From Phycisphaeraceae bacterium (GTDB lineage Bacteria > Planctomycetota > Phycisphaerae > Phycisphaerales > UBA1924): 64,000 bases of DNA. The DNA is taken from contig CP054186.1 in NCBI GenBank assembly GCA_015200025.1, positions 124,001-188,000 of the forward strand, given 5' to 3'. The notes below the pieces were generated by a model. The model worked only from the letters and a program-made list of their open reading frames with translations. It had not been told where the DNA came from and searched no databases. This document shows positions 1-8,462 of the stretch, one piece after another (within the stretch, counting starts at the first letter, position 1; the number at the start of each line of letters is the position of its first letter). A program made the translations under genes and the position numbers.

Positions 1-480
1 CACCCCATTTTCTCGCAGTAATAGATGTACATGCGGAGAAGCATGTCGGCCCAGTCGTTGGCCTCGGTTCCGCCCACGCCCGCCTGGATCGAGAGGAAGC
101 AGTTGCCGGGATCGTACCGGCCCGACAGGAGGCTCTGAAGCTCGACCCGCTCGACCTGGGGCCCGAGGCGGAACAGCAGATCGTCGGCCTCGGCGAGGAA
201 ATCCTTGTCGCCGGTCTCCTTGGCCATCTCGTACGCCGTTTTCGCGTCGTCGAGCGCGGCGATGGCGGCGCCCAAGGGTTCGACCTGGGCCTTGAGCGTC
301 TTGACCAGATCGACAACCTTGCGGGCGTGCCCGGGGTTGTCCCAGAATCCCTCGGCGCCCATGCGGGCCTCGGCCTCGCGCAGCTCGGTCCGCTTCTGCT
401 CGTAGTTAAAGAGAGTCGCGGAGGGTTGTGATCCGCGCCTCGAGGTCGTTGATGATGGGCTGGTGAGCGTCGTAGTGCAT
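1..480 (-). CDS. prfB: Peptide chain release factor 2, 5' part, with programmed +1 frameshift
   Basis: Release factor 2 ends translation at UGA and UAA codons. Only the N-terminal ~159 residues are in the window; the gene runs off the left edge before the GGQ motif. ATG at 480 opens a 24-codon zero frame ending LRDSL-stop (UAA at 408-406). Shifting +1 at CTT gives N-Y-E-Q-K-R and then a continuous RF2 sequence, including QAGVGGTEANDWADMLLRMY, the conserved family segment. This matches the arrangement in E. coli (LRGYL-stop, then DYDAK), so I read the break as the autoregulatory frameshift and not as a mutation. No Shine-Dalgarno is visible. A TATACT at 494-489 lies only 8 bases before the ATG, so the mRNA could be nearly leaderless. 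The neighbour at 632 is divergent. Confidence 0.93.
405..411 (-). promoter_or_regulatory. RF2 programmed +1 frameshift site, CTT TAA C
   Basis: Read on the minus strand the heptamer is CTTTAAC. A peptidyl-tRNA slip from CUU to UUU resumes reading at AAC (407-405). The usual RF2 cassette is CUU UGA C preceded by an AGGGGG-like internal Shine-Dalgarno. Here the stop is UAA, and the preceding bases (ACCCTCCGCGACTCT) hold no such purine block. Confidence 0.8.
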
Positions 481-631
481 CGGGCGCGAGTATAGAGCAC
501 CCGCCGGGGCGGGGCCATAACGCCGGGGATCAACAAAGACCGCCCGCACCGCGCCAACCCGGACGTCCGGCGTCGTTCTAGAGGCACGCCGGCCCCGTGG
601 AGGCCGACGCACCCGACCCAGGAGCACACCG

Positions 632-1624
632 ATGAATACCCGATCGTTCGCCCTCCCTTGGATCTCGCTCGCGGCCCTGGTCTCGGGTGCCGCGGGCTCG
701 GTCGCGTCGGCCCAGCCGGCCTCGCCCACCCCGGCCCCCACCCCGGCTCATCCGTCGGCTCCGACCGCGGCCCAGGTCCCTGAGTCGTACGAGCCCGTGA
801 TCACGATCAATTTCCAGGGCGGGACGCTGGCGAAGCTGGGGCTGTCCATCAAGGAAGCGTCGGGCCGCCCGATGAATCTTTTGATCTCTCCCGAGGTCGC
901 CGGGGCCGAGGTCCCGCCCGTGGTGCTCGCCTCGGTCCCGGTTTGGCGGGCGCTCAAGGCCATCGAGTTCACGATCCCGGGGGTCTCAGTCGAGTTCATG
1001 GACGAGGGTGGTGGGGCGCCGGTCTACATCCTCCACGGCAAGGCCCGCTCCGCGTCGCCCCGCACCGTGCAGACCGTATCTCTCGCCCGGGTGATCCGGC
1101 CCGGCGGGCTCAGCGCCGACACGGTGTTGTCGGCCGTGACGGCCGCCATCGACGCCGGGCGCGAGGTCAACCCCGACCAGCCCGCCGCCGAGGTTCTGTA
1201 CCACCCCGAATCGAGCCTGCTGATCGTGCAGGGCACCAACGCCCAGATCGCGATGGTCACCAACGTCGTCATGACACTCATTCCCCCGGAGGATCGCGCG
1301 GGCCAGGCGAGCACGGCGGCGCTGATGGACGCCCTGGGGGTTCCGACGTTCGAGCAGGCCAAGGCCCTGGTCGAATCGCTCCGCGCGGAAGCCGCCCGGC
1401 ACCGTGAGATGGTCCTCAAAGCCGAGGTCGAGTCCCGCCAGCACAAGGTCGAGGCCGACTACTGGAAGCAGATGCTCGAAAGCCGCGTGGCCGAGCTCGA
1501 CCGGCTCCGTACCCGACTCGAGGAAACGACAAAGGTTCTCGGTGAGCGTGCCCAATCGCTCCAGAGTCAGGTCCAAAGACTCCAGGACGAGAACGAGCGG
1601 CTCCGCAACGCCGGCGCGAAGTAA
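632..1624 (+). CDS. Exported secretin-N-like protein with C-terminal coiled coil
   Basis: I do not recognise a named family. The 330-residue product starts with a Sec signal peptide ending near SVASAQ, then a Pro/Ala/Thr linker. Residues ~50-215 are a mixed alpha/beta region that looks like the STN and secretin-N repeats of outer-membrane secretins: a GGTLAKLGLSI segment, a VPVWRALKAIE helix and an SSLLIVQGTNAQIAMV strand-turn-helix. Residues ~235-328 form a long heptad-rich coiled coil. There is no secretin pore domain. GGAG lies 7 bases upstream of the ATG. The ECF sigma factor gene follows closely, so the two may be co-transcribed. A periplasmic structural or secretion-accessory role is inference. 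Confidence 0.75.
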   Translation: MNTRSFALPWISLAALVSGAAGSVASAQPASPTPAPTPAHPSAPTAAQVPESYEPVITINFQGGTLAKLGLSIKEASGRPMNLLISPEVAGAEVPPVVLASVPVWRALKAIEFTIPGVSVEFMDEGGGAPVYILHGKARSASPRTVQTVSLARVIRPGGLSADTVLSAVTAAIDAGREVNPDQPAAEVLYHPESSLLIVQGTNAQIAMVTNVVMTLIPPEDRAGQASTAALMDALGVPTFEQAKALVESLRAEAARHREMVLKAEVESRQHKVEADYWKQMLESRVAELDRLRTRLEETTKVLGERAQSLQSQVQRLQDENERLRNAGAK

Positions 1625-1681
1625 GATCATGCCGTGCACGACGCCCGCCCGGCCATCGCGGTCTTCCCCGGGGTGTGTGGG

Positions 1682-2206
1682 ATGACACTCCCCGCGTCCG
1701 ACGGCGCGCCGACCGCCGGGGCACGACCGTCCCTTGACGAGGTGTACGGACGCACTTTCGGTCCGCTCCACGCCGCCGCCCGGGCCCTGACCGGGCGGGA
1801 CGAGGCGTTCTGCCTCGACGTGGTGCAGGACGTGTTCGTGTCGTACATCCGCCGGTCGCCGGCGTGGGAGGGGGAGGCGGCGATGTGGTCCTGGCTGCGG
1901 ACGACGCTGGTACGTGCGGCGATCGACCGGGTCCGTCGCGACGAGCGAGCCCGGCGCCGGGAGTCGCAGCGTCCGGCGAGGGCGCCCGGCACGGGCGAGT
2001 CGGACCCGTGGGCCGTTGAATGGCTCCGGGAGGCCGTCGCGTTGCTTCCCGAACGCGACCGGGCGTTGCTCGGCCTGCGGTACGCCCACGGGCGGACGCT
2101 CGAGACATCGGGCGGTGCGGAAGGGATCGGGTGGTCCTCGGTGCAGGGCCGGCTCACGCGGGCGCTGCGGCGTCTGCGTGAATCGGCCACGGAGTGGATG
2201 TCATGA
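1682..2206 (+). CDS. ECF-type RNA polymerase sigma factor
   Basis: This is a small sigma-70 family protein of 174 residues. Region 2 is visible as ALTGRDEAFCLDVVQDVFVS followed by the MWSWLRTTLVRAAIDRVRRDER segment that contacts core and the -10 element. Region 4 is LLPERDRALLGLRYAHG...TLETSGGAEGIGWSSVQGRLTRALRRLR, a helix-turn-helix that would read the -35. I chose ATG 1682; a GTG at 1634 would add 16 residues with no clearer ribosome-binding site. The stop overlaps the start of the next gene as ATGA, which indicates translational coupling to a likely membrane-bound regulator. The extra residues in region 4 (HGRTLETSGGAEG) loosen the usual spacing. Confidence 0.88.
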   Translation: MTLPASDGAPTAGARPSLDEVYGRTFGPLHAAARALTGRDEAFCLDVVQDVFVSYIRRSPAWEGEAAMWSWLRTTLVRAAIDRVRRDERARRRESQRPARAPGTGESDPWAVEWLREAVALLPERDRALLGLRYAHGRTLETSGGAEGIGWSSVQGRLTRALRRLRESATEWMS

Positions 2207-2796
2207 ACGCGCCTCAACCACCGCTGCTCACTCCCGAGGGTCGGGCCCGGCGTGATGCCATGCTGGACCATCTGCGCGGGCTGGAGCGACGGGTGCAGCG
2301 CCGGCGGCGTTTCAAGGGCGGGGTGTTGGCCGTGCTTCTCGTCGCGGCGGTCGTGCCGGCGACGCGATTGGCTTTGAGTCCGCCGGCGCGTCCGGGGCCG
2401 CCGCTCGCGCACGACCCTGCCGTTGGTGCGGGCGAGTCTGTTCCCGGCGTCGCCCCGATCGCCCCCCCCCACCGTCCCGCCCCCCCACTACCGCCCGAGC
2501 CTTCGTTGGCGGACGGTCGCGGAGCGGTCACGATCGTCACGACCGAGGCGAGGATCGCGGAACGACTGGCCGTGAGCGGGCGAGCGGTCGAGCGGCTCAA
2601 CGATGAGGGGCTGGCGCGGATGATCCGGTCGGCGGGGATGCCGGGGATCGTGGTGATCTCCGGGCGCGTGATCTCGCCGGAGCAGACCGACGCCCCGGCC
2701 CACCCCGGCGCGGACGCCGGGCGACGTACCATCGGGCATGCCTTGGCTCGAGATCTTGGCCGAGACGCAACGGCAGGCCGCCACCCGGGGGCTTGA
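2203..2796 (+). CDS. Membrane-anchored protein coupled to the sigma factor (anti-sigma-like)
   Basis: The 197-residue product has a basic cytoplasmic N-terminus (~37 residues, rich in Arg), one membrane segment at ~38-56 and a Pro-rich stretch. A ~75-residue extracytoplasmic region follows, with an RIAERLAVSGRAVERLNDEGLARMIRSAG motif. The ATG at 2203 overlaps the sigma-factor stop (ATGA), the usual linkage for an ECF sigma factor and its anti-sigma factor. No zinc anti-sigma HxxxCxxC motif is present, so the role is inferred from position and topology. The C-terminal 20 residues overlap the next reading frame by 59 bases, so this end may be poorly conserved. Confidence 0.65.
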   Translation: MNAPQPPLLTPEGRARRDAMLDHLRGLERRVQRRRRFKGGVLAVLLVAAVVPATRLALSPPARPGPPLAHDPAVGAGESVPGVAPIAPPHRPAPPLPPEPSLADGRGAVTIVTTEARIAERLAVSGRAVERLNDEGLARMIRSAGMPGIVVISGRVISPEQTDAPAHPGADAGRRTIGHALARDLGRDATAGRHPGA

Positions 2797-3022
2797 GCTC
2801 GCGGTGTTTGCCGCGGGCCTGCTGATCGGGCTGGTGGCGGGTGTGGGTGGGTGGTCGATGTGGCGTCGGCACCGCCGCGCGGTGGCCTCGAGGAAGGCCC
2901 GGAGGCGGATCTGGCGTCGTGACGGGTGGGCCGAGTCGGCGGACCGGATCGCCACGCCGTCGCCCGACGAGCTCGAGCGCCAGTTCAAGGACACGCCGAA
3001 GGGCCCGGGGACGACGCCTTGA
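2738..3022 (+). CDS. Small single-pass membrane protein
   Basis: This is a 94-residue protein of unknown function. A short N-terminal helix (MPWLEILAETQRQAATRG) precedes one hydrophobic span at ~20-40 (LAVFAAGLLIGLVAGVGGWS). A highly basic cytoplasmic segment (MWRRHRRAVASRKARRRIWRR) and a soluble tail follow. Positive-inside reasoning puts the C-terminus in the cytoplasm. It overlaps the preceding gene by 59 bases, and its TGA stop shares bases with the TTG start of the reductase downstream. It is therefore probably read as part of the same transcript from the sigma-factor gene onward. Confidence 0.55.
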   Translation: MPWLEILAETQRQAATRGLELAVFAAGLLIGLVAGVGGWSMWRRHRRAVASRKARRRIWRRDGWAESADRIATPSPDELERQFKDTPKGPGTTP

Positions 3023-3771
3023 GCGCGCGCCCGCTGGCCTTCGTGACTGGGGGTGCGCGGCGTGTGGGGGCCGCGATCGTCGATGCGTTGGCGCGGTCGG
3101 GGTGCGATGTGGTGGTCCACCACCACGCGAGCGTGGGCGAGGCCGAGGCCGTGGCGTCGCGGGCCCGCGCGCTGGGTGTGGACGCCTCGGTGTGGCGTCA
3201 GGATCTTTCGGACCCCGGCGCGGTGGATGTGGCCGCCGCGGAACTGGCCTCGGGGCTCCCTCGCCTGGACGTCCTGGTCCACAACGCTTCGGTCTACGAG
3301 CCCACCCCGCTGGGATCGTTGACCCCGGCGCGGGCCCTTCACATCCACGCCGTCAACGCCCTCGCGCCGCTCATCCTGACCCGTCGTCTCTCGGGGTTGC
3401 TCTCGGCGTCGCCGATGCGTGGCGGGGGCTCGGTGGTCGCGCTGCTCGACATCCACGCGATGGGGAGACCCAGGCGCGATTTCAGCGCGTACGCGATGAG
3501 CAAGGCGGCGCTGGGCGAGATGGTCCGCTCGCTGGCCCGAGACCTGGCGCCAAAGGTCCGCGTCAACGGGATCGCCCCGGGCGTTGTGGCCTGGCCCGAA
3601 TCAGGACCCGAGGCCGATGCTTCGTTCCAAGGCCGGTACCTGGACCGTGTCCCTCTCGCCCGGGCCGGTTCTCCCGAGGACGCGGCGGGGGCGGTGGTGT
3701 GGCTCGCGTTGGGGGCCCCGTACGTCACGGGCGAGATCGTCCGTGTCGACGGGGGCCGATCGCTGGCGTGA
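3019..3771 (+). CDS. SDR-family NAD(P)-dependent reductase (pteridine-reductase-like)
   Basis: This 250-residue short-chain dehydrogenase/reductase has a Rossmann glycine motif at the N-terminus (TGGARRVGAAIVDAL), an NNAG-type motif as HNAS, catalytic Ser-equivalent strand VVALLDIH, YAMSK (YxxxK) and a final TGEIVRVDGG strand. The ARRVG variant of the glycine motif and the HHH after the second strand resemble pteridine/dihydromonapterin reductases (FolM/PTR1 type), but substrate cannot be settled. In the usual catalytic serine position it shows Asp (LLDIHA), so activity may be altered. I chose TTG 3019 because it overlaps the upstream TGA and restores the family length. Extending to an upstream ATG would add unrelated residues. 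Confidence 0.8.
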   Translation: MSARPLAFVTGGARRVGAAIVDALARSGCDVVVHHHASVGEAEAVASRARALGVDASVWRQDLSDPGAVDVAAAELASGLPRLDVLVHNASVYEPTPLGSLTPARALHIHAVNALAPLILTRRLSGLLSASPMRGGGSVVALLDIHAMGRPRRDFSAYAMSKAALGEMVRSLARDLAPKVRVNGIAPGVVAWPESGPEADASFQGRYLDRVPLARAGSPEDAAGAVVWLALGAPYVTGEIVRVDGGRSLA

Positions 3772-3774
3772 CGC

Positions 3775-4365
3775 TCAGCCCGGTGGCGTGGGGGGCTGGG
3801 GCGCGGGACTGGGCTGGGTCGGTGGGGTGGCCTCGGGCTTGCCCGAAAGCCGGTAGACCTGCACGATCCAATAGAAGATCGGGGTGAACACGACCGACGC
3901 GAGGGGCCAGTAGATCAGCGGCGGGAAGACCTGCCAGGTGTAGATCCCGCCGGCGATGGCGATGGCCCAGTAGGCGAGGCCCAGGGTGGTGGCCAGCACC
4001 TTCGACGTCCGCCGGGCGAGCGAGTCCGCCACGCCGCGGAACCCCGTGGTGTTCTGCTCGACGAGTTTAATGAGGCGTCTGGCCCAGACGAACTCCGTGG
4101 CGATGATGGCCAATCCCAGCGGGCCCAGGATCGAGAGCCCGGGCCCGGGCAGGGGCGAGATGATGACCCCGATGACAATGACCGTCGTCCCGGCGATGAG
4201 GACGGTCAGGCGCCGGCTGTTCTTGATGAGCACCCCGAGGACGCCGCGGTGCTCTCGGTCCTTGAGCCCGCGCGTGGTGAGGACGATGGTGCCCACGAGC
4301 AGGCCGGCCGCCAGGACGAGCAGGCCCGCATAGATCACGTACCGGATGTCGAAGGATTCGGGCAT
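3775..4365 (-). CDS. PGPGW-family membrane protein
   Basis: This is a predicted inner-membrane protein of 196 residues with about four hydrophobic spans. The family signature is visible in the middle as SPLPGPGLSILGPLGLAIIA, flanked by basic residues (NSRR before, WARRLIK after). This corresponds to the PGPGW putative transmembrane family, whose function is unknown. The C-terminus is a Pro-rich tail. I chose ATG 4365 (MPESFDIRY); a longer upstream reading frame adds only a low-quality extension. It converges with the reductase gene, three bases apart. Confidence 0.75.
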   Translation of the reverse strand: MPESFDIRYVIYAGLLVLAAGLLVGTIVLTTRGLKDREHRGVLGVLIKNSRRLTVLIAGTTVIVIGVIISPLPGPGLSILGPLGLAIIATEFVWARRLIKLVEQNTTGFRGVADSLARRTSKVLATTLGLAYWAIAIAGGIYTWQVFPPLIYWPLASVVFTPIFYWIVQVYRLSGKPEATPPTQPSPAPQPPTPPG

Positions 4366-4578
4366 GGGTTCTCGTACCGCTCGGTCCTGTATCGGCCAAG
4401 GCCCCCCCCCCACGCGAGCGGGCCCGACCATAGCCCTTCATACCCCCGCCGTGGCCCCATTGGGTGCACCCGGGGCGGGATCACGGGTCATCGGTGGCAT
4501 CCTAAGATCACGGCCGCTGTACCACCGTGGCGTGGGCCGGCGACGTCGGACAACGACCACCAGAAAGGACGACCTCGG

Positions 4579-5943
4579 ATGAACCTCACGCTCGCCCTGG
4601 CGACCCTCGCGACCGCGGCCCCGGTCCTGTGTTGGGCCGCTCAGCCCCAGCCGGCCGCCCAACCGGCCACGGACGCGGTCAAGGCCAAAGAAGCCGCGAC
4701 CGTCGAGCCCGCGGCGCGGAAACTGCTGGACAAGAGCAGTGAGGCCGTCGGGAAGATCCGGGATGTGACGATGAAGATCGATCAGCGTGCGATGATGGCG
4801 GCACGCGAGCGGGCGATCGTCTCGATCACCAAGAACGCGGACGCCGAGAACGGGCTGCCGTTCGACCGGTACAAGATCTCGAAGGTCAACAGCCAGTGGA
4901 AGCCGACGGAGGAGTGGTCGTACGACGGGAAGACGCTGCACAAGCTCGTCCACAAGGACAAGAAGCTGTTCACGATCGCCCGCACGCCCGACGACATGCC
5001 CCCCTTCGAGATTTTCGGGGCGATCCCCCAGTGGCTCTTCGAGGACATGAACGAAATGATGGGACAGGCGCTCGTCTCGGCGAAGGTCGGGGGCGAGGCT
5101 GACGTTGAGGGGGTCAAGTGCGTCCAGGTCGACGAGGTCCGGGAAATGGAGCTCCCCGGCATGGACGACGAGGAGGAGGTCGAGGAGGGCGAGGACGCGC
5201 CCAAGAAGCCCGAGGGCGAGAAGAAGGAAGAGCCGGTCAAGAAGATGGTGATCACCCACGTCAAGCATCTCGGGGCCGAGGACATGCTCCCGAGGCGTAT
5301 CAAGACGACGATGAAGATCGAGGGGATGCCGAAGATGGACTTCGGCTCCATGGAGATCAGCGGGACGTTCAGCGAGCTGAAGATCAATCAGGGGCTCAAG
5401 GACAAGGACTTCACGCTCGCCCTTCCCGAGGGTTATGAGAAAGTCGAGGGCACGCTGGCCGATTTCGGGCTCGATGAGAGCGACGAGGGCGGCGGCGGGC
5501 TGTCCTTCGCCGTGGGCGAGCTCGCGCCCGATTTCACCCTCACCGACGCCGACGGGAAGGAATACACGATGGCGGGGCTGACCGGGCGGGTCGTCCTGCT
5601 CGACTTCTGGGCGACCTGGTGCGGGCCGTGCGTCGCCGCGATGCCCAAGGTCCAGGCCCTCCACGAGAAGTTCGCCTCCAAGCCCGTGTCGATCTTCGGC
5701 GTCAACACCTGGGAGCGCAAGGAGAACGCCGGGACCGACTTCATGAAGAAGAAGGAGTACACGTACACCAACCTTCTCAAGGGCGACGACCTCGCCAAGA
5801 CCTACGGCGTCAGCGGGATCCCCACCATGATCTTGATCGGCGGCGACCGCAAGATCCTCCACACCGCCGTGGGCTTCGGGCCCGGCGAGGAGAAGAAGCT
5901 CACCGAGCTTATCGAGGCTGAACTGAAGCGCATGGGCAAGTAA
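4579..5943 (+). CDS. Exported TlpA-type thioredoxin with LolA/DUF2092-like N-terminal domain
   Basis: This is a 454-residue envelope protein. Signal peptide ~1-23 is followed by a domain (~45-295) that resembles lipoprotein-sorting LolA-like folds: DKSSEAVGKIRDVTMKID, repeated acidic linker EEEVEEGEDAPKKPEGEKKE, and a TFSELKINQGLKDKDFTL strand pair. The C-terminal ~145 residues are an AhpC/TSA-TlpA redoxin domain with APDFTLTDADG, the active site WATWCGPC and the cis-Pro loop GVSGIPTMIL. It probably reduces or exchanges disulfides on exported proteins. AAAGGA lies 8-13 bases before the ATG. A strong inverted repeat follows the stop, so it is probably monocistronic. Confidence 0.85.
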   Translation: MNLTLALATLATAAPVLCWAAQPQPAAQPATDAVKAKEAATVEPAARKLLDKSSEAVGKIRDVTMKIDQRAMMAARERAIVSITKNADAENGLPFDRYKISKVNSQWKPTEEWSYDGKTLHKLVHKDKKLFTIARTPDDMPPFEIFGAIPQWLFEDMNEMMGQALVSAKVGGEADVEGVKCVQVDEVREMELPGMDDEEEVEEGEDAPKKPEGEKKEEPVKKMVITHVKHLGAEDMLPRRIKTTMKIEGMPKMDFGSMEISGTFSELKINQGLKDKDFTLALPEGYEKVEGTLADFGLDESDEGGGGLSFAVGELAPDFTLTDADGKEYTMAGLTGRVVLLDFWATWCGPCVAAMPKVQALHEKFASKPVSIFGVNTWERKENAGTDFMKKKEYTYTNLLKGDDLAKTYGVSGIPTMILIGGDRKILHTAVGFGPGEEKKLTELIEAELKRMGK

Positions 5944-6252
5944 CCCCTGCGTCAGGACCGGACCAACATGCACGAACGCCGGACGAGAGATCGCCCGGCG
6001 TTCGTGCGTTCTGGGGAGGTATCAGAGGCGTTGGCGGGGGGCGCGATCGGTCGCCGCGGGGCGGAACGGCGGGCGCCCGGTCTCTCGGCCGGGGCCCGCG
6101 CAACAGGGAGGCGTCCGGCGGGGTCGGTGAACCCGCCGGCTGGTGGCGTGCCGGGGCGTCCGCCATCGCCGGCGGTCGCCCTCACCCTTCCATGCGTTCT
6201 TGCGGCGCCCGACGGCTCACGGATCCCGCGAGAATCTCTCGTCCGATCGGGG
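5944..6252. other. Convergent intergenic region
   Basis: This is 309 bases between two convergent genes. Apart from the inverted repeat at 5970-6007 it holds GC-rich sequence in which I see no gene, RNA or second terminator. Strand composition changes here from mildly G-rich on the left to C-rich on the right. Confidence 0.5.
5970..6007 (+). terminator. Inverted repeat after the TlpA-type gene, probable terminator
   Basis: GCACGAACGCCGG (5970-5982) is a perfect 13-bp inverted repeat with CCGGCGTTCGTGC (5995-6007), with a 12-base loop, 26 bases after the stop. Only a short T-poor sequence (GTTCTGG) follows, so termination may depend on the hairpin or on Rho. Confidence 0.6.
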
Positions 6253-7173
6253 TTATCCGCCGGGCCTCGTCCGGACAGCGTCCCGGATCACCCGCAACGC
6301 GGCCTCGCGTTCGGCCCCTTCGAGCGTCAGCCTCGGGGGGCGCACACGCTCGTTCCCCGTTCCCGCTTCTTGCTGCGCCAGCTTGATCAACTGAACGAAC
6401 TTGGGCACCACGTCGAGCCTCAGGAGTGGGAGGAACCACTCGTACAACCCGCGGGATGCCTCCGGACCGCCCTCGATCGCCGCCCGGAACAGACGCACCG
6501 ACTCGTCCGGGAACGCGTTGACCAGCCCCGCGATCCAGCCGACCGCGCCGGCGGCCACCCCCTCGACGATCAGATCGTCGACCCCGACGAAGACCGCGAG
6601 CCGGTCGCCGGTGAGCGCCCGGATCGCGGTGATCCGGCGCACGTCGCCGCTGGATTCCTTGACCGCGTGCAGGTTGGGCAAGGCCCGGGCCAGAGCCGCG
6701 ACGCGTTCGGGGACGAAGTCGGTCCCGTACGCGATGGGGTTGTTGTAGAGCATGCACGAGAGCCGGGTCGCGTGGACCACCGCGGACACGTGGGCCTCGG
6801 CCTCTCGCGCGTCCCCGCTGTGGACATAGGGCGGGAGGACCATCAGCCCCCGGCACCCCGCCGCCTCGGCCTCCCGCGCCGACGCCACCGCCTCCGCCGT
6901 CGACGCCGACGCGATCGCCGCGATCACCGGCTTCCCCCCCGCCCCACTCCCCGCCCCCCCCACCGCCCCCACGCACGTCCGCCAGACCGCGGCTTTTTCC
7001 TCGCGGGAGAGCGTCGATCCCTCGCCCAGCGAGCCGGGGGTGACCACGCCCGTCGAGCCGCGTTCGATCATGAGCCGAGTCAGAGAGGCGAGTGAGGCGT
7101 GGTCGATCGAAAGGTCGGGATGGAACGGCGTGGTGATCGCGGGCATCACCCCGCGCCAGTCGATCGTGCTCAT
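6253..7173 (-). CDS. DapA-family lyase, probable 1-pyrroline-4-hydroxy-2-carboxylate deaminase
   Basis: This 306-residue (beta/alpha)8 aldolase belongs to the dihydrodipicolinate synthase/N-acetylneuraminate lyase superfamily. ITTPF opens the barrel, GSLGEGSTLSREEK is the phosphate-loop-like motif, YNNP contains the conserved tyrosine, and AVKESSGD holds the Schiff-base lysine. In this operon the natural role is deamination of 1-pyrroline-4-hydroxy-2-carboxylate to 2-oxoglutarate semialdehyde, not lysine synthesis. A glycine-rich stretch near residue 80 (GGAGSGAGG) is a low-complexity insert. It is the last of five genes; its ATG overlaps the end of the flavoprotein gene by four bases. No semialdehyde dehydrogenase follows. 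Confidence 0.82.
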   Translation of the reverse strand: MSTIDWRGVMPAITTPFHPDLSIDHASLASLTRLMIERGSTGVVTPGSLGEGSTLSREEKAAVWRTCVGAVGGAGSGAGGKPVIAAIASASTAEAVASAREAEAAGCRGLMVLPPYVHSGDAREAEAHVSAVVHATRLSCMLYNNPIAYGTDFVPERVAALARALPNLHAVKESSGDVRRITAIRALTGDRLAVFVGVDDLIVEGVAAGAVGWIAGLVNAFPDESVRLFRAAIEGGPEASRGLYEWFLPLLRLDVVPKFVQLIKLAQQEAGTGNERVRPPRLTLEGAEREAALRVIRDAVRTRPGG

Positions 7174-8462
7174 ACGGCGGCTCCGTCGGGTTTCGGTGGG
7201 TGATCGGCCGCCGTCGCGGCCGGCTGGTCCATCAGGACGGACACGGGCACGGGGACGATCGGCGGGCGGGCGTCGTTGGGCGTCCACCCCTTGATCGCGG
7301 CGAGGGCCGACCCGCATACACGCCCTTGGCACGGTCCCATCCCGCAGCGCGTGTGGACCTTCGCCTCGCGCCACGAACCCAGCCCGACGACCTCGCCGAA
7401 GGGGACGTCTTCGCAACGGCAGAGGATCGTGCGTTCGTCGGCGAGGGCCAGGACCTCGGGCCGCAGCGTGAACGCTGATTCAAGCCGGGCCGCGAACGCG
7501 CGGGCTCGAACCCGTGCGGGCGAGAGCGCCATCGCACGCTCGCCCGACCCTGCGGCGGCGAGACCCGCGATGCGGCCTTCGAGGATCGCGCAGTCCACCC
7601 CCCCGATGCCCACGGCCTCTCCGGCGGCGTAGACCCCCGCCACGGTCGTGCCCATCGCCGCGTCCACGGCGACCGCGCCGCCGACCACCGCGGGCTGGAC
7701 CCTGCACCCCAGGAGCGAGGCCAGGGTGGTGTTGGGCACGAGCCCGAACCCGACCCCGAGGAGGTCGCACTCGAGCGTCATGGTGCGTTCGCCGTCGGAG
7801 AGTGTGACGCGTTCGAGCCTCCCGAGGCCCTCCGCCCGCACGGGCCACGAGCCCGTCCACTTCGGGACGCCGCGGGTCTGCCACGCCAGCGTCGCGGCCT
7901 GCACGGCCTTTGCGGGTGAGCGCCAGAGCGACGCCGCGAGCGCCCGGACCGCCTTGCCCGGGGCCTGCTCGGCGATGCCCAGCACGTCCGCCCCGCGCGA
8001 TCTCAGCGTCGCCGCGACAGCCCAGAGCAACGGGCCCGACCCGGCGATCACGACCCGCTTGCCCTCGACCCGCATGCCCGATTTGACCATCGATTGCACG
8101 CCCCCCGCGCCCATCACGCCCGGGAGCGTCCACCCCGGGAACGGGAGCAGCAGCTCCCGCGCCCCCGTCGCCAGCACGATGGCCCCCGCGCGGACACAGA
8201 CCGCGCCGTCGGGGGTGTTCACCAGCAGCCGGCCCGGCGCCGCGTCGTACACCGCCGCGCCGAGCAGAAACGTCGCGTCCTCGGCCTTGGTACGCCACCG
8301 CGCCGCCTCGCCGCCGCCGGAGCCTCGCCAGACCTGCCCGCCCACGCCCGGGGATTCGTCGATGACCGCCACACTCCGCCCCGCCCGGACGGCCTCTGAT
8401 GCCGCCGCGAGCCCGGCCGGGCCCGTCCCGACGATCGCGATGTCAAAGAAGCGTTCACGCAT
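7170..8462 (-). CDS. FAD/NAD(P)-binding subunit of D-hydroxyproline dehydrogenase type oxidoreductase
   Basis: The 430-residue protein has an N-terminal FAD motif GTGPAGLAAASEAVRAGRSV, a second dinucleotide motif VIAGSGPLLWAVAATL and the ATGARELLLPFPG strand. A C-terminal BFD-like [2Fe-2S] segment contains CRCED and TRCGMGPCQGRVC. This architecture is that of the alpha subunit of octopine/nopaline, hydrogen-cyanide-synthase-like and D-hydroxyproline dehydrogenases. It needs a FAD beta subunit and a small ferredoxin subunit, both encoded immediately upstream with eight-base overlaps. It would oxidise cis-4-hydroxy-D-proline to the pyrroline together with them. Confidence 0.85.
   Translation of the reverse strand: MRERFFDIAIVGTGPAGLAAASEAVRAGRSVAVIDESPGVGGQVWRGSGGGEAARWRTKAEDATFLLGAAVYDAAPGRLLVNTPDGAVCVRAGAIVLATGARELLLPFPGWTLPGVMGAGGVQSMVKSGMRVEGKRVVIAGSGPLLWAVAATLRSRGADVLGIAEQAPGKAVRALAASLWRSPAKAVQAATLAWQTRGVPKWTGSWPVRAEGLGRLERVTLSDGERTMTLECDLLGVGFGLVPNTTLASLLGCRVQPAVVGGAVAVDAAMGTTVAGVYAAGEAVGIGGVDCAILEGRIAGLAAAGSGERAMALSPARVRARAFAARLESAFTLRPEVLALADERTILCRCEDVPFGEVVGLGSWREAKVHTRCGMGPCQGRVCGSALAAIKGWTPNDARPPIVPVPVSVLMDQPAATAADHPPKPDGAAV

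Noticed and set aside
406..741. Long N-terminal extension of the prfB frame upstream of 480
   Set aside because: The extra residues overlap the divergent gene at 632 and have no RF2 similarity; the ATG at 480 gives the family start.
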